A stretch of DNA of 64,000 nucleotides, taken from contig JAIRPF010000075.1 in NCBI GenBank assembly GCA_031257115.1, positions 1 through 64,000 of the forward strand, given 5' to 3'. Position numbers and translations under genes: made by a program. The notes beneath the pieces were generated by a model. That model did not search any database and was not told where the DNA came from. It saw only the letters and a list, made by a program, of their open reading frames with translations. The stretch comes from Accumulibacter sp. (GTDB taxonomy: Bacteria > Pseudomonadota > Gammaproteobacteria > Burkholderiales > Rhodocyclaceae). Shown in pieces: positions 43,236 through 52,019 of the stretch. How positions within the stretch are numbered: position 1 is the stretch's first letter; the number at the start of each line of letters is the position of its first letter.

Positions 43236-43625
43236 GGCGGTTGCAATTTAACCACGGTGGGGGGGTGGGAGAGTCGTCAAATGCGGTCAAACAGAAAAAC
43301 CGCCGTTCCCGCGCGGGCAGAAGTTCAATGCCCACACCTCACGTCATTCCCGCGAAAGCGGAAATCCAGTTCGGGTCCCCAATCCGAAGGGCCGCAAACC
43401 AAAAATGGAGCGCGGGCGTCCCGCCCGCAAAAAAGCGGATGAAGCGGGCGAGACGCCCGCGCTCCATATCCCGGCCCGGCCTGCCGCGTTCGGCCGTCGC
43501 ACCGCGCCGGAGTCTACGTGCTGGATTCCCGCTTTCGCGGGAATGACGGGGATTTTCTTTCGCTTTTTGCCCTTCACCATGCCCACCGTGCTCGCCGTGG
43601 TCAAAGCTTTTCGCCTCCGCCTTCA
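43236..43625. repeat. Intergenic repeat mosaic
   Basis: CGTCATTCCCGCGAAAGCGGAAATCCAG; ATGGAGCGCGGGCGTCCCGCCCGC..GCGGGCGAGACGCCCGCGCTCCAT; GATTCCCGCTTTCGCGGGAATGACGG; GTGCTCGCCGTGGTC. Confidence 0.9.
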
Positions 43626-43704
43626 ATGGCGACACGGTGCCAGGGAGATTTGTTTTTGAACAAAAAATATGAAAGAAAATGTGTCCGCCCCCTTTTGTCT
43701 TCAT

Positions 43705-44260
43705 TTATCGGTTGTGCTGTCTGAAATGTGCTTCAAAATCGATCCCGCGTTCCGGCAGTCCGGCAATCAATTCTGTTTCAAACGTCTTTGTGTCGTAATG
43801 AATCTCGCCGGCGTCCGGGAGCAGGCGCGTTTCGGGTATTCGTCCAATGAGGTCGTTCAGGATCGACAGTTCGCCGGAGAAGCGGACAAATGACTCTCTC
43901 GGCTCATCCGCTTCTGTCAGCCAGGCGGCGTATTCTCTGTCGAAACGCGCGGATGGACAGGCCCCGATCAAAAGGGTCATCGTCCAAAACCTCATGGGCC
44001 AGATGATACAACCCATGCGCGAACGGAACGATAGAGTCCGCAAGCGGGCTTGCCGAGGGATGGAGCCAGCTCTCTTTATCGCGGCCAATCGTCCGGCACG
44101 GTTCTGTCAAGGCGGCGCTTGCGCTGTCCGCGTCTTTTTCCGAAAGCGCAATCAGGAAAAGAAGGGCGGTCTTTGCGGGCGCGGTTTCGCTTTTTATCGT
44201 TTGCCGTTCGCGGGCAAGTTCAAGCCCGTCCGCGAGGATTCCCCCGCTTTCGTGCCACAC
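43705..44260 (-). pseudogene. Hypothetical protein gene, apparently frameshifted near 43975
   Basis: ORFs 43904-44260 and 43705-44088 overlap; both halves look coding and would join around CCTTTTGATCGGGGCC. Confidence 0.45.
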
Positions 44261-44403
44261 CCCATAGCGATATTCGCAATCGCCCTATTGACGGAATGCC
44301 CCTGTTTTGTCGCTCCGATATGTTCCGGCAAAATTTTTTCAAACAAATATCAGAGCCATTTATCGTTTTCCCTGAACGATCCCTTTTTCAAAGTGAAAAC
44401 GCC

Positions 44404-45429
44404 CTATTGCCCGGTTTGCGACCGTTTGTATTCCCGTTCATTGAGCAAATCCCCCCGCAGCAGCGAGAGCGCCGCGCCGAGGCAGTTGCCTTTTTCTTCC
44501 AGTTCATACGCCGTGCCCGGCGTCCGGCCCCAGAGGTCGTCGCCTTCGGAGGCGTACACCAGTCTGCCGCGTGTCGCGCACAATGCCGCCCGCAGGTCGT
44601 CGTCTTGCAGGAATTTATGGCGGTTGGCGCCGTAGAGCCGGCCGATTTCCCACCTGCGGGAATGGAGGTCCGCCGGAGCCGCCATACGCCGCGCGCGCAG
44701 GGCCGCGAAAGAGGAGTCATCGGGCGCGGCGGCATACGCGGCTTCCGCCAAATCCACGCGCCCTGTCCATGTCGCCCGCAGCCACTCAAGATGATGCCCG
44801 GCGGAATGGAATTTCAGACCATAGGCGCGAAAGGTACAGGGAAACCACAGTGAGAAGGGCGAATCGTCACCGAAAACCGTTTCGCCGTCCGTCTCCAGTT
44901 CTCCGCGTTCTCTGGCAAAGGATTCATGGAATTTCTCGATCTTGAGGAACTGCGCGTCGGTCAGGTCTTTCCCGGCATCCTCGCGCACCGGATAATAATT
45001 GTCGCCCCAGCCAACTCCGCGCAAGTTTTCCAGGGAGCTGATTTGCCGGTTATGCCGGAAATATTCCCGCTCCCTGCGATCATGGTCGCCGGGAATTTTC
45101 GGGTCATAGCCAAAGCCGATGCCGACGCTGTCGAACTTGCGCGTCTCGCCCGATTCCAGAATGGCGTAGAAGCTCGGACTGGTCATCCTGTGGTTATCGG
45201 CAACATAGAGGCAGGGCGCGCCGTCGTCGTCCTCGCCCAGGGCGTAGTCGATGCTCCAGCCGGTCATCCCGTCGCAGTCATCGTCCGGCTCGCCGCTCGG
45301 CGCGGGATGTTCCGGCAGGGTGATGCCCCAGTAGTCATAGCGCTTGTTGAAAGTCCGCCGGATTTCGTCCAGGCGGATGTAGCGCAGATGCATCGGCAAA
45401 TCCGGGGGATATGGGTTGGCATGGGGCAT
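44404..45429 (-). CDS. Hypothetical protein
   Basis: 341-aa coding-like ORF; family not recognised. Confidence 0.5.
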   Translation of the reverse strand: MPHANPYPPDLPMHLRYIRLDEIRRTFNKRYDYWGITLPEHPAPSGEPDDDCDGMTGWSIDYALGEDDDGAPCLYVADNHRMTSPSFYAILESGETRKFDSVGIGFGYDPKIPGDHDRREREYFRHNRQISSLENLRGVGWGDNYYPVREDAGKDLTDAQFLKIEKFHESFARERGELETDGETVFGDDSPFSLWFPCTFRAYGLKFHSAGHHLEWLRATWTGRVDLAEAAYAAAPDDSSFAALRARRMAAPADLHSRRWEIGRLYGANRHKFLQDDDLRAALCATRGRLVYASEGDDLWGRTPGTAYELEEKGNCLGAALSLLRGDLLNEREYKRSQTGQ

Positions 45430-45543
45430 GGCGTTTATTCCGTGTGGCGAATGGGAAAGATTACCGCATTGCCCAACCGCGTCAAAAAATATGCTTCGTG
45501 GTCGTAAGGTCACAGTCACGAACTGATCGTAGCCCCACGCCAC

Positions 45544-45843
45544 TCACGCTCGCACTTGCTCGATGCTGGCGTCACGCCCGTTGCAGATCACGCAGGCCGT
45601 CAGCGTCTGACCGTAGCGATCCGTGCCCTGCGCCCGGATTTCCGCCTGGACGCCGAAACACAGGTCGGCGAGCGCCTGCCTGGATCGCTGGCCGTGGGGT
45701 TGCTTGCGTTCAGGGGCATCGATCTCGGCGAGTCTGACCTTGACTTGCCGATACTGTCCGGGCTGACCGCATCGCGCGGTCAGCGTGTCACCGTCGGCCA
45801 CGGCGACGACGAGGCAGAAGAGGATGGCGGCGGTGGCGGGCAT
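45544..45843 (-). pseudogene. Thermonuclease (SNase)-like protein, truncated by in-frame TGA
   Basis: VADGDTLTARC..VRLAEIDAPERKQPHGQRSR; QVRA-TGA-VAWGYDQFV, where SNases typically read VRAGxAW. Confidence 0.65.
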
Positions 45844-45854
45844 GAAACCGTCGA

Positions 45855-46208
45855 TTATTCTACATCACCGGTGTAAGGCTTCCATCCTTTCGGTATTGGA
45901 TCAGGTTCGTTGTATAGCACGTTACATGCTATGAAAATCAATCTCCCAGCTTCTTCGCTTTGAGTTTTTGCCGCCAGTTTTGCCGCGCACTTTGCGCCGC
46001 TATCATAACCAAACCATCCCCTTCCCGATCCTCTAACGATATTACTTAACCCTCCAGGATATTCGTTTTCGCAGATTTGTATGATCGCCTTTGCGGCAAT
46101 GTTATTTTGCACGTCTGGAAGTTTGTCGAGCAAACAGGTTGCGAAGTTCCCAGCGCTGGATGACATCGACACGAGCGATAAAAAAATTGTCACCACGGTT
46201 CTTTTCAT
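45855..46208 (-). CDS. Hypothetical secreted protein
   Basis: Signal peptide MKRTVVTIFLSLVSMSSSAG; 117 aa. Confidence 0.45.
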   Translation of the reverse strand: MKRTVVTIFLSLVSMSSSAGNFATCLLDKLPDVQNNIAAKAIIQICENEYPGGLSNIVRGSGRGWFGYDSGAKCAAKLAAKTQSEEAGRLIFIACNVLYNEPDPIPKGWKPYTGDVE

Positions 46209-46939
46209 TGGATCAAACCAAAATTGTTGATGTACATGTTGATGTCGTGCGTTCCGTTCAAATTATACTGCTTTCCTTTGTTGTCACGGCTAATCTGAAT
46301 TGACAACGCTTTCCCCTGGATTATTCCCGTGGTGCGAAGATGCTGGAGATGGCTTGAAGGAATAACGGCGTAATCCAGGCGAGTTCCTTGGCGCATGGCA
46401 AAAACATACCACGGATTAAACTTTTGGCAATCAATAAATGGCTTTTCCTGAATCGTGAATCCGAACGGCCTCCCATCAGAAACCCCGGAAGTCTTGACTT
46501 GAATGTGATGAAACTTGCCGTTTTTCTCCGCCACCATATCAACGCCTTGGTCAACGGCCATCAAGGAAACATTGAATCCCCAAAAAAGCAACTCGCTCGC
46601 CACGGCGTATTCGCCCGCTTTCCCAAGAAACAGGGTATTTGTCGCCGGGGGTGTTTGGGCAACTATGTGTACTATGGGCGCTGATGCGGATTTTTTGAGG
46701 GCGTAAACGCCTTTTCGTGGTTTTCTTTGTTTGTTCAATGGCTTGAAAAATATTTGTTTCTGCGTCTTGAGATTAGCCGCCATCGCGGCGTTCAATTTTT
46801 TTACAAAATCTTCCTCGGACAATCCAAGGTTCTTGTTTTTCTCCATCGCCAACTTCGTTATTTCGTTGACGTGCATTTCCTTCCTTGTTTCTGAAAGTAT
46901 GTCCTTTGCCACTTGAAGAATTGGTGATAATTCAGGCAT
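46205..46939 (-). CDS. HARE-HTH domain protein with PD-(D/E)XK-like nuclease domain
   Basis: N-term ILQVAKDILSETRKEMHVNEITKLAMEKN...GVYALKK (HARE-HTH-like); C-term GKAGEYAVASELLFWGFNVSLMAVDQGVDMVAEKNGKFHHIQVKTS (E...D...QVK). Confidence 0.6.
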   Translation of the reverse strand: MPELSPILQVAKDILSETRKEMHVNEITKLAMEKNKNLGLSEEDFVKKLNAAMAANLKTQKQIFFKPLNKQRKPRKGVYALKKSASAPIVHIVAQTPPATNTLFLGKAGEYAVASELLFWGFNVSLMAVDQGVDMVAEKNGKFHHIQVKTSGVSDGRPFGFTIQEKPFIDCQKFNPWYVFAMRQGTRLDYAVIPSSHLQHLRTTGIIQGKALSIQISRDNKGKQYNLNGTHDINMYINNFGLIQ

Positions 46940-46956
46940 GATCGATCAATCTCCAT

Positions 46957-47544
46957 TCAATTCAAACAAAAAAAATCCCTTACTTGTTTGTCCAATCTTC
47001 GGCTTATATCCGATAAAGGACATTGAAATCCCTTGGCGTATACTCTGGCACAAGACAAAGATATAGGCTTCAATCCGTGCGTATGTTCATGAATCGTTTT
47101 AACGCCTCCTGGCACACCATAAAAACGCGCGAAATTCTGATGATTCTTTACCCCATCGAAACGTTCTCGCAAATTACTTGCTTCTTCAAGAAGAACCGTA
47201 TCGAATAATTGCTGCTGTTCCTGTTTTTTTGTAGCATTCCACTTCGTCGACTTTTTTGTTTTTGATGTCGTGTTGCCATCCATCTCTATATCCACGACAG
47301 CGCCTATCTTTTTTGTTATATACGAAAATATTTCTGTCTGTTCTTGCGTAAATCCCTTTGCTAATACATGCTTTTTTCCGTTAAACAACGGAACGTGAAT
47401 AAGCGTAGGATGAAAATGCTTGAAAATTTCAATCAAGCCGGTTTTTACATCATGTTCTGAAAATCCATTCAGGACATGACCGGAGAATACGATCCTGTAT
47501 GTTGTTCCCCGCGATTTAATCACATCGCTTGATTTATTTTTCAT
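46957..47544 (-). CDS. Fusion of an ~80-aa uncharacterised N-terminal domain with a C-terminal XRE-type HTH
   Basis: TYRIVFSGHVLNGFSEHDVKTGLIEIFKHFHP... then NFARFYGVPGGVKTIHEHTHGLKPISLSCARVYAKGFQCPLSDISRRL. Confidence 0.55.
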   Translation of the reverse strand: MKNKSSDVIKSRGTTYRIVFSGHVLNGFSEHDVKTGLIEIFKHFHPTLIHVPLFNGKKHVLAKGFTQEQTEIFSYITKKIGAVVDIEMDGNTTSKTKKSTKWNATKKQEQQQLFDTVLLEEASNLRERFDGVKNHQNFARFYGVPGGVKTIHEHTHGLKPISLSCARVYAKGFQCPLSDISRRLDKQVRDFFCLN

Positions 47545-47592
47545 CTATATCACGAATATCGATAATTGACGAACAATATTCACGTTCATGAT

Positions 47593-48093
47593 TCATGATT
47601 TCACCTTTTTTATTATCTCTTTTGACGCTTGCATCGCTATTTCTTCTGAATCCTTGATTTTGCATTTTTCTTTCTGCAACCCTTCGCACGAAGCGACAAG
47701 CAGCGATTGATTGGCTTCCATCTCCAATGTTCTAATGGCAAGCTGGATGTGTGCGTCGAGTTTTTTACGGCGTTCTTCAGGCAAAAGAAGGGTACGAATG
47801 ATTGCCGTGGTTACGGGACATTTTGTCAGCCCATAAATTTCCTGTATATTTTTTTCATCCCTTGGGTTTATTGACTTGGGGCTGTACATGCTTCCGATCC
47901 CCTTGACAAGCCAACTAATTTCTATTTTATAAAAGTCGGCAATGTTTAACGCAGGCTCGCCAAGAATATTCTTGGTTTTCCCGCTCAACCATGCTGAAAC
48001 CGAAGACGGTTTAACCTTGGCGGCTCTGGCAAGCTGGGCTTGCGTTGCTCCCGTCTTTTCAAGCAACTGTTTAATTCTGTCGGATAAATTCAT
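47593..48093 (-). CDS. cI-like XRE-family repressor
   Basis: LSDRIKQLLEKTGATQAQLARAAKVKPSSVSAWLSGKTKNILGEPALNIADFY; divergent from a cro-like gene. Confidence 0.8.
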   Translation of the reverse strand: MNLSDRIKQLLEKTGATQAQLARAAKVKPSSVSAWLSGKTKNILGEPALNIADFYKIEISWLVKGIGSMYSPKSINPRDEKNIQEIYGLTKCPVTTAIIRTLLLPEERRKKLDAHIQLAIRTLEMEANQSLLVASCEGLQKEKCKIKDSEEIAMQASKEIIKKVKS

Positions 48094-48163
48094 TAGACAA
48101 GTCTAAATTCATTGGATGAAGATATGGCTTGCTTTTTTGTTAGATATATCTACCATAACGGGC

Positions 48164-48388
48164 ATGGAAGCTCGAAAAATTGTTGAATATCTAGGCGGGA
48201 CGTGCAAAACGGCAAAAATTCTTTGTGTAGCCCCGCCGTCCGTAAGCAAGTGGATTGCTCGTGGGTTCTTCCCAAGAGCAAGACAGATGTATCTCGAATT
48301 GAGATTTCCGGAACTACGCGACGAAATCCTACCCCCTCCCCCCGCCACGGCCCGTGATGGAGTTGACACGGAGTCGGCTAATGCCTGA
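48164..48388 (+). CDS. Cro/YdaS-like HTH protein
   Basis: MEARKIVEYLGGTCKTAKILCVAPPSVSKWIARGFFPRARQMYLELRFPEL. Confidence 0.75.
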   Translation: MEARKIVEYLGGTCKTAKILCVAPPSVSKWIARGFFPRARQMYLELRFPELRDEILPPPPATARDGVDTESANA

Positions 48389-48506
48389 TATCCACGCCAT
48401 CCTCGACCCGTGCCGCGGCAGCCGGGCGTTTTACTTCGGCCCGCGCGCCGTGTTCGGCGACCGGTGGCGGGAAACCGCGACCGTCACTGATCAGCCTTCC
48501 TCCTGA
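48381..48506 (+). pseudogene. N-terminal fragment of phage DNA adenine methylase-like gene
   Basis: MPDIHAILDPCRGSRAFYFGPRAVFGDRWRETATVTD, then ends within the dispersed repeat. Confidence 0.5.
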
Positions 48507-48830
48507 GGAAGGTGGCTCGCGGCAAAGCCGCGGGGCGGAAGGAGCCAAGAGGTCGAAGAGGAAAATGGAGCGCGAACGTCCTGCCCGCAAAATAAACGAA
48601 GCGGGCGTGACGCCCGCGCTCCATTTTTGAATTCGCGGCCCTTCGGGCCAAAGGTCATGAACTGGATTCCCGCATTCGCGGGAATGACGGGTTCTTTTTT
48701 GTTTTTCGTCGTATTCGTCGTGCTTATTGCTTTTCGCTCTTGTCTTTCTCCGTGGTTAATCGCTTTTTCTTTTAGTTTTCTCTCCGTGCCCTTCGTGGTT
48801 GAAGTTTTTGGCAAGAAAATAAATGGGAAC
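48490..48830. repeat. Intergenic repeat mosaic
   Basis: CTTCCTCCTGAGGAAGGTGGCTCGCGGCAAAGCCGCG; AATGGAGCGCGAACGTCCTGCCCGC..GCGGGCGTGACGCCCGCGCTCCATT; CTGGATTCCCGCATTCGCGGGAATGACGG; 9-nt-type repeats. Confidence 0.9.
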
Positions 48831-48837
48831 ACTCCAA

Positions 48838-48915
48838 TCCCCGGTTTGAAAATCCACCTTTCAGGGCTGTGCGAAGGTTGCAATTCACAGTTTGAAGGCC
48901 GGGGTTTCGGTTGTG
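48838..48915 (+). repeat. Degenerate copy D of multi-hairpin element
   Basis: GGTTTGAAAATCCACCTTTCAGGGCTGTGCGAAGGTTGCAATTC..GAAGGCCGGGGTTTCGGTTGTG aligns to copies A-C with loss of pairing. Confidence 0.7.
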
Positions 48916-48975
48916 TCCGCGCGGAAGGCGAGGCAACTCGCTTCCGGGATCGTCTACAGCGCCAATTCTCGCGGG

Positions 48976-49683
48976 TCAGGAAACGCAGCGCAGCAATCCG
49001 TCGAGGACGAGCGTTTCCTCCATCCGGTACGGAATGTTCAGGCAGGGCGCGATGCGGCGGGCGGCTCCTCCCGTCAGCAGGCAGACCGCCTCGCCTTCGG
49101 CGTGCGCGAACATCCGTTCGATGGCCCCGGCTTGCGCGTGCAGGCAGCCGGACACGATGGCGTCCTCCGTGTTGCGCGGCTCGCCGCGATACTCGCCCTC
49201 GGCATAGGGCAGCTGGGCGGTATGGCGGGAAAGCGCCGCGCACATCAGGCGCATGCCCGGCAAAATCAGCCCGCCGTGGAAAAGCCCGTCCGCGTCCAGC
49301 CAGTCGATCGTCGTCGCCGTTCCCGCGCAGACCACCAGGGACGCGCCCGCCGTTCTGGCGCGCGCGCCGATCATCGCCGCCCAGCGGTCCGCGCCGAGCC
49401 GCTCCGGCGGCTCGTAGGCGTTGCGCACTCCGTGCGCCGAGGCCGTGGAACGCAGCCAATGCAGCCGGCGGCCGGACGCCGCAGCGGCCGTTTCGACGAC
49501 CGCTTCGACCGCCGGCCCCGCGACGCAACACGCCACCACGTCCGCGCCTTCCGGCCAGCCGGCGGCGGCCTCGGTGAGCCGGGACGCTTTTTCGGTGGGC
49601 AGAGCGCCCATCGCCCGCCACGCCGAGCCGTCATGGATGCCCCACTTGATGCGCGAATTGCCGGCGTCGACGGCGACGATCAT
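48976..49683 (-). CDS. coaX: Type III pantothenate kinase
   Basis: MIVAVDAGNSRIKWG, LGADRWAAMIGAR, GTATTIDWLDADGLFHGGLILPG. Confidence 0.95.
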   Translation of the reverse strand: MIVAVDAGNSRIKWGIHDGSAWRAMGALPTEKASRLTEAAAGWPEGADVVACCVAGPAVEAVVETAAAASGRRLHWLRSTASAHGVRNAYEPPERLGADRWAAMIGARARTAGASLVVCAGTATTIDWLDADGLFHGGLILPGMRLMCAALSRHTAQLPYAEGEYRGEPRNTEDAIVSGCLHAQAGAIERMFAHAEGEAVCLLTGGAARRIAPCLNIPYRMEETLVLDGLLRCVS

Positions 49684-50489
49684 CGCGGCCTCAACGATAC
49701 GTCGCCGGACAGGCAGCGTTCCAGCCCGCCCGCCGTGCGCAGCAGCAGCGCCCCGTCGGCGTCGGCCCCGGCGCAGACGCCCTCTTTTTCGACCCGGCCG
49801 TCGCGCAGCAGGCGCACCGGCCTGTCTTGCCAGGCATGGAGCGCCTGCCAGGCGTCGCGCAATCCGGCGAACCCCTCCCGCTCGAAACGGTCGAAGGCCC
49901 GCGCCAGTTCGTCGAGCAGCGCGGCCAGCAAAACGTGCCGGTCGGGAAGCGCGGCGACGATTCCATCGAGCGCCGCCGGCGGTAACCCGGCGGCCCCGGT
50001 CTCGCCGACGCCTCGCGGCAGGCGCAGATTCAGCCCGACGCCGACCACGGCGCGGGCCGTTTCGCCGTCGGCGCCCAATTCGACGAGAATGCCGCCCAGC
50101 TTGGCCTCGCCGTGAAGAACGTCGTTCGGCCACTTGAGCGTGACGCCGGCCGCCCCGCAACGCGCCAGCGCGCGCGCGACGGCCACGCCGGCCGCCAGCG
50201 AAAGCCCGGAAAGGCGCGCCAGACCTCCGGAAAAAGTCCACAGAACGGAGAAAGTCAGGCTCGCGTCGGGCGAGGACGTCCATGACCGCCCCCGGCTGCC
50301 GCGCCCGGCGGTCTGCCGGTCAGCGACGAGCGCCGTCCCCGAAGGCGCGCCCGCCGCCGCTCGCCGCATCAATTCGGTGTTCGTGGACGCGCACTCGGTC
50401 ACGGCAACGACGTCGAACCGCCCGCCCGCCTCCGTCAAGAGGCCGTGCAGGCGGCGCGGATCGATCAGCAACGAAGAAGATTCGGACAT
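49680..50489 (-). CDS. birA: Biotin--[acetyl-CoA-carboxylase] ligase
   Basis: ECASTNTELMRR, ADRQTAGRGSRGRSW, LKWPNDV, KLGGILVE. Confidence 0.95.
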   Translation of the reverse strand: MSESSSLLIDPRRLHGLLTEAGGRFDVVAVTECASTNTELMRRAAAGAPSGTALVADRQTAGRGSRGRSWTSSPDASLTFSVLWTFSGGLARLSGLSLAAGVAVARALARCGAAGVTLKWPNDVLHGEAKLGGILVELGADGETARAVVGVGLNLRLPRGVGETGAAGLPPAALDGIVAALPDRHVLLAALLDELARAFDRFEREGFAGLRDAWQALHAWQDRPVRLLRDGRVEKEGVCAGADADGALLLRTAGGLERCLSGDVSLRPR

Positions 50490-50583
50490 GGGAGCGCCTT
50501 TCGAGGCCGCCATTATCCTTAAAAACCGGAATCCGGGTAAACGGAAACCCGGCGAGCGGAGCGGCTTTTCGAGGGGGCTTGTT

Positions 50584-50790
50584 CAACCACGACGGATACG
50601 ACGAAAAACAAGGGCAAAAAGCCTTGACCACGGCAGACACGACGTGCACAGCGAAAAGCAAAAAGCGAAGAAAATCCCCGTCATTTCCTTGATAAGCGGG
50701 AATCCAATTCGCCGCCTCCGGCCCGAAGGGTTGCGAATGCAAAAGACGCGGTGCTCCGCGCCGGAATCCACACTCTGGATTCCGGCTTCC
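50584..50790. repeat. Intergenic repeat mosaic
   Basis: AACCACGACGGATACGACGAAAAAC; CGTCATTTCCTTGATAAGCGGGAATCC; CTGGATTCCGGCTTCCGCGGAAATGACGG. Confidence 0.8.
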
Positions 50791-50889
50791 GCGGAAATGA
50801 CGGATGCTTGTGCCGTATCTTGTATTTACGCGCCGGGTTGATAGTACAATCGTCCGCCATTCGTCCACCACTCCCCCGCCGCCGAAACC

Positions 50890-51819
50890 ATGTCGCCTCT
50901 CATCTGTGGATCGATCGCCTACGACACGATCTTGGTTTTTCATGACCGTTTCGATAACCATATCCTGCCGGAGCAGAATCACAACCTGAATTTCCTGGCG
51001 CCCGAAATGCGCCGCGAGTTCGGCGGGTGCGCCGGAAACATCGCGTATGGCCTCAAGCTGCTTGGCGACGCGCCGAGGATCATGGCCACGGTCGGCGACG
51101 ACGCCGGCCCGTATCTCGACCGGCTCGACAGCCTGGGACTGTCGCGGGAGCACGTGCGGCGCGTCGAGGGCAGCCATACCGCGCAGGCGTTCATCACGAC
51201 CGATCTCGACGGCAACCAGATCAACGTGTTCCACCCCGGCGCGATGATCTTTTCGCACCTGAATCGCGTTTCCGACGCCGGGGATGTCACCCTGGCCATC
51301 GTGGCGCCGGACGGGCGGGACGGCATGTTGAACCACGCCGGGGAACTCGCCGCCGCCGGGATTCCGTTCGTTTTCGACCCGGGTCAAGGCCTGCCGATGT
51401 TCTCCGGCGACGAAATCCTGCATTTCCTCGATCAGGCGCTCTGCGCCTGTTTCAACAACTACGAAGCGAGGCTCGCCTGCGAGCGGACCGGCCTTTCGCT
51501 GGAGGCGCTGGCCGGAAGGACCGAGGCGCTGATCGTCACGCGCGGCGCCGACGGCTCCCACATCCATGCCGGCGGACGCCGGATCGACATTCCCTGCGTG
51601 CCCGCGAGCCAGGTCGTCGACCCGACCGGCTGCGGCGACGCCTACCGGGCCGGCCTCCTGTACGGCATCGCCAGGCATTGGGATTGGGAGCGCGCCGGGC
51701 GTCTGGCCGCCGTCATGGGCGCGATCAAGGCCGCCAGCCGCGGAGGGCAGAATCACGCCCCAAGCCGCGACGAAATCGCCGACCGCTTCGCCGCCGCCTT
51801 CGGCCAGACGCCTTGGTAG
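50890..51819 (+). CDS. PfkB-family carbohydrate/adenosine kinase
   Basis: ICGSIAYDTI, GGCAGNIAYGLKLLG, VVDPTGCGDAYRAGLLYG. Confidence 0.93.
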   Translation: MSPLICGSIAYDTILVFHDRFDNHILPEQNHNLNFLAPEMRREFGGCAGNIAYGLKLLGDAPRIMATVGDDAGPYLDRLDSLGLSREHVRRVEGSHTAQAFITTDLDGNQINVFHPGAMIFSHLNRVSDAGDVTLAIVAPDGRDGMLNHAGELAAAGIPFVFDPGQGLPMFSGDEILHFLDQALCACFNNYEARLACERTGLSLEALAGRTEALIVTRGADGSHIHAGGRRIDIPCVPASQVVDPTGCGDAYRAGLLYGIARHWDWERAGRLAAVMGAIKAASRGGQNHAPSRDEIADRFAAAFGQTPW

Positions 51820-51878
51820 CTTCCTTGGGCAATTCCGTTTCCGGGATGTTTCTGGATCGAGAGATGGCAGTTCCATTG

Positions 51879-51918
51879 CCCCCGTCATTCCCGCGAACGC
51901 GGAAATGACGGGGGTTTT
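51879..51918 (+). terminator. Repeat-derived stem-loop followed by short T run, downstream of the PfkB gene
   Basis: CCCCCGTCATTCCCGCGAACGCGGAAATGACGGGGGTTTT. Confidence 0.55.
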
Positions 51919-52019
51919 CCTTGCTTTTCGTCGTGTTTGCCATGTTCGTTGCGGTTAATCGCTTTCCGTTCTTGTTTTCCCCGCGTCCTCCAAGCTACCC
52001 CTGCGAACGCGCCGCCGTT

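Larger units (their letters stand above)
45544..48495. mobile_element. Remnant of phage immunity region with cargo
   Basis: Divergent cI/cro-like pair, truncated methylase, low-GC ORFs, no structural or integrase genes. Confidence 0.6.

Noticed and set aside
43255-43272. GGGGGGG run as a second phase-variation tract
   Set aside because: Only 7 G and in noncoding repeat sequence.
45483-45546. TGA recoding (glycine or selenocysteine) in the SNase-like gene
   Set aside because: Other genes use TGA as a normal stop and no SECIS-like context is evident; nonsense mutation is simpler.
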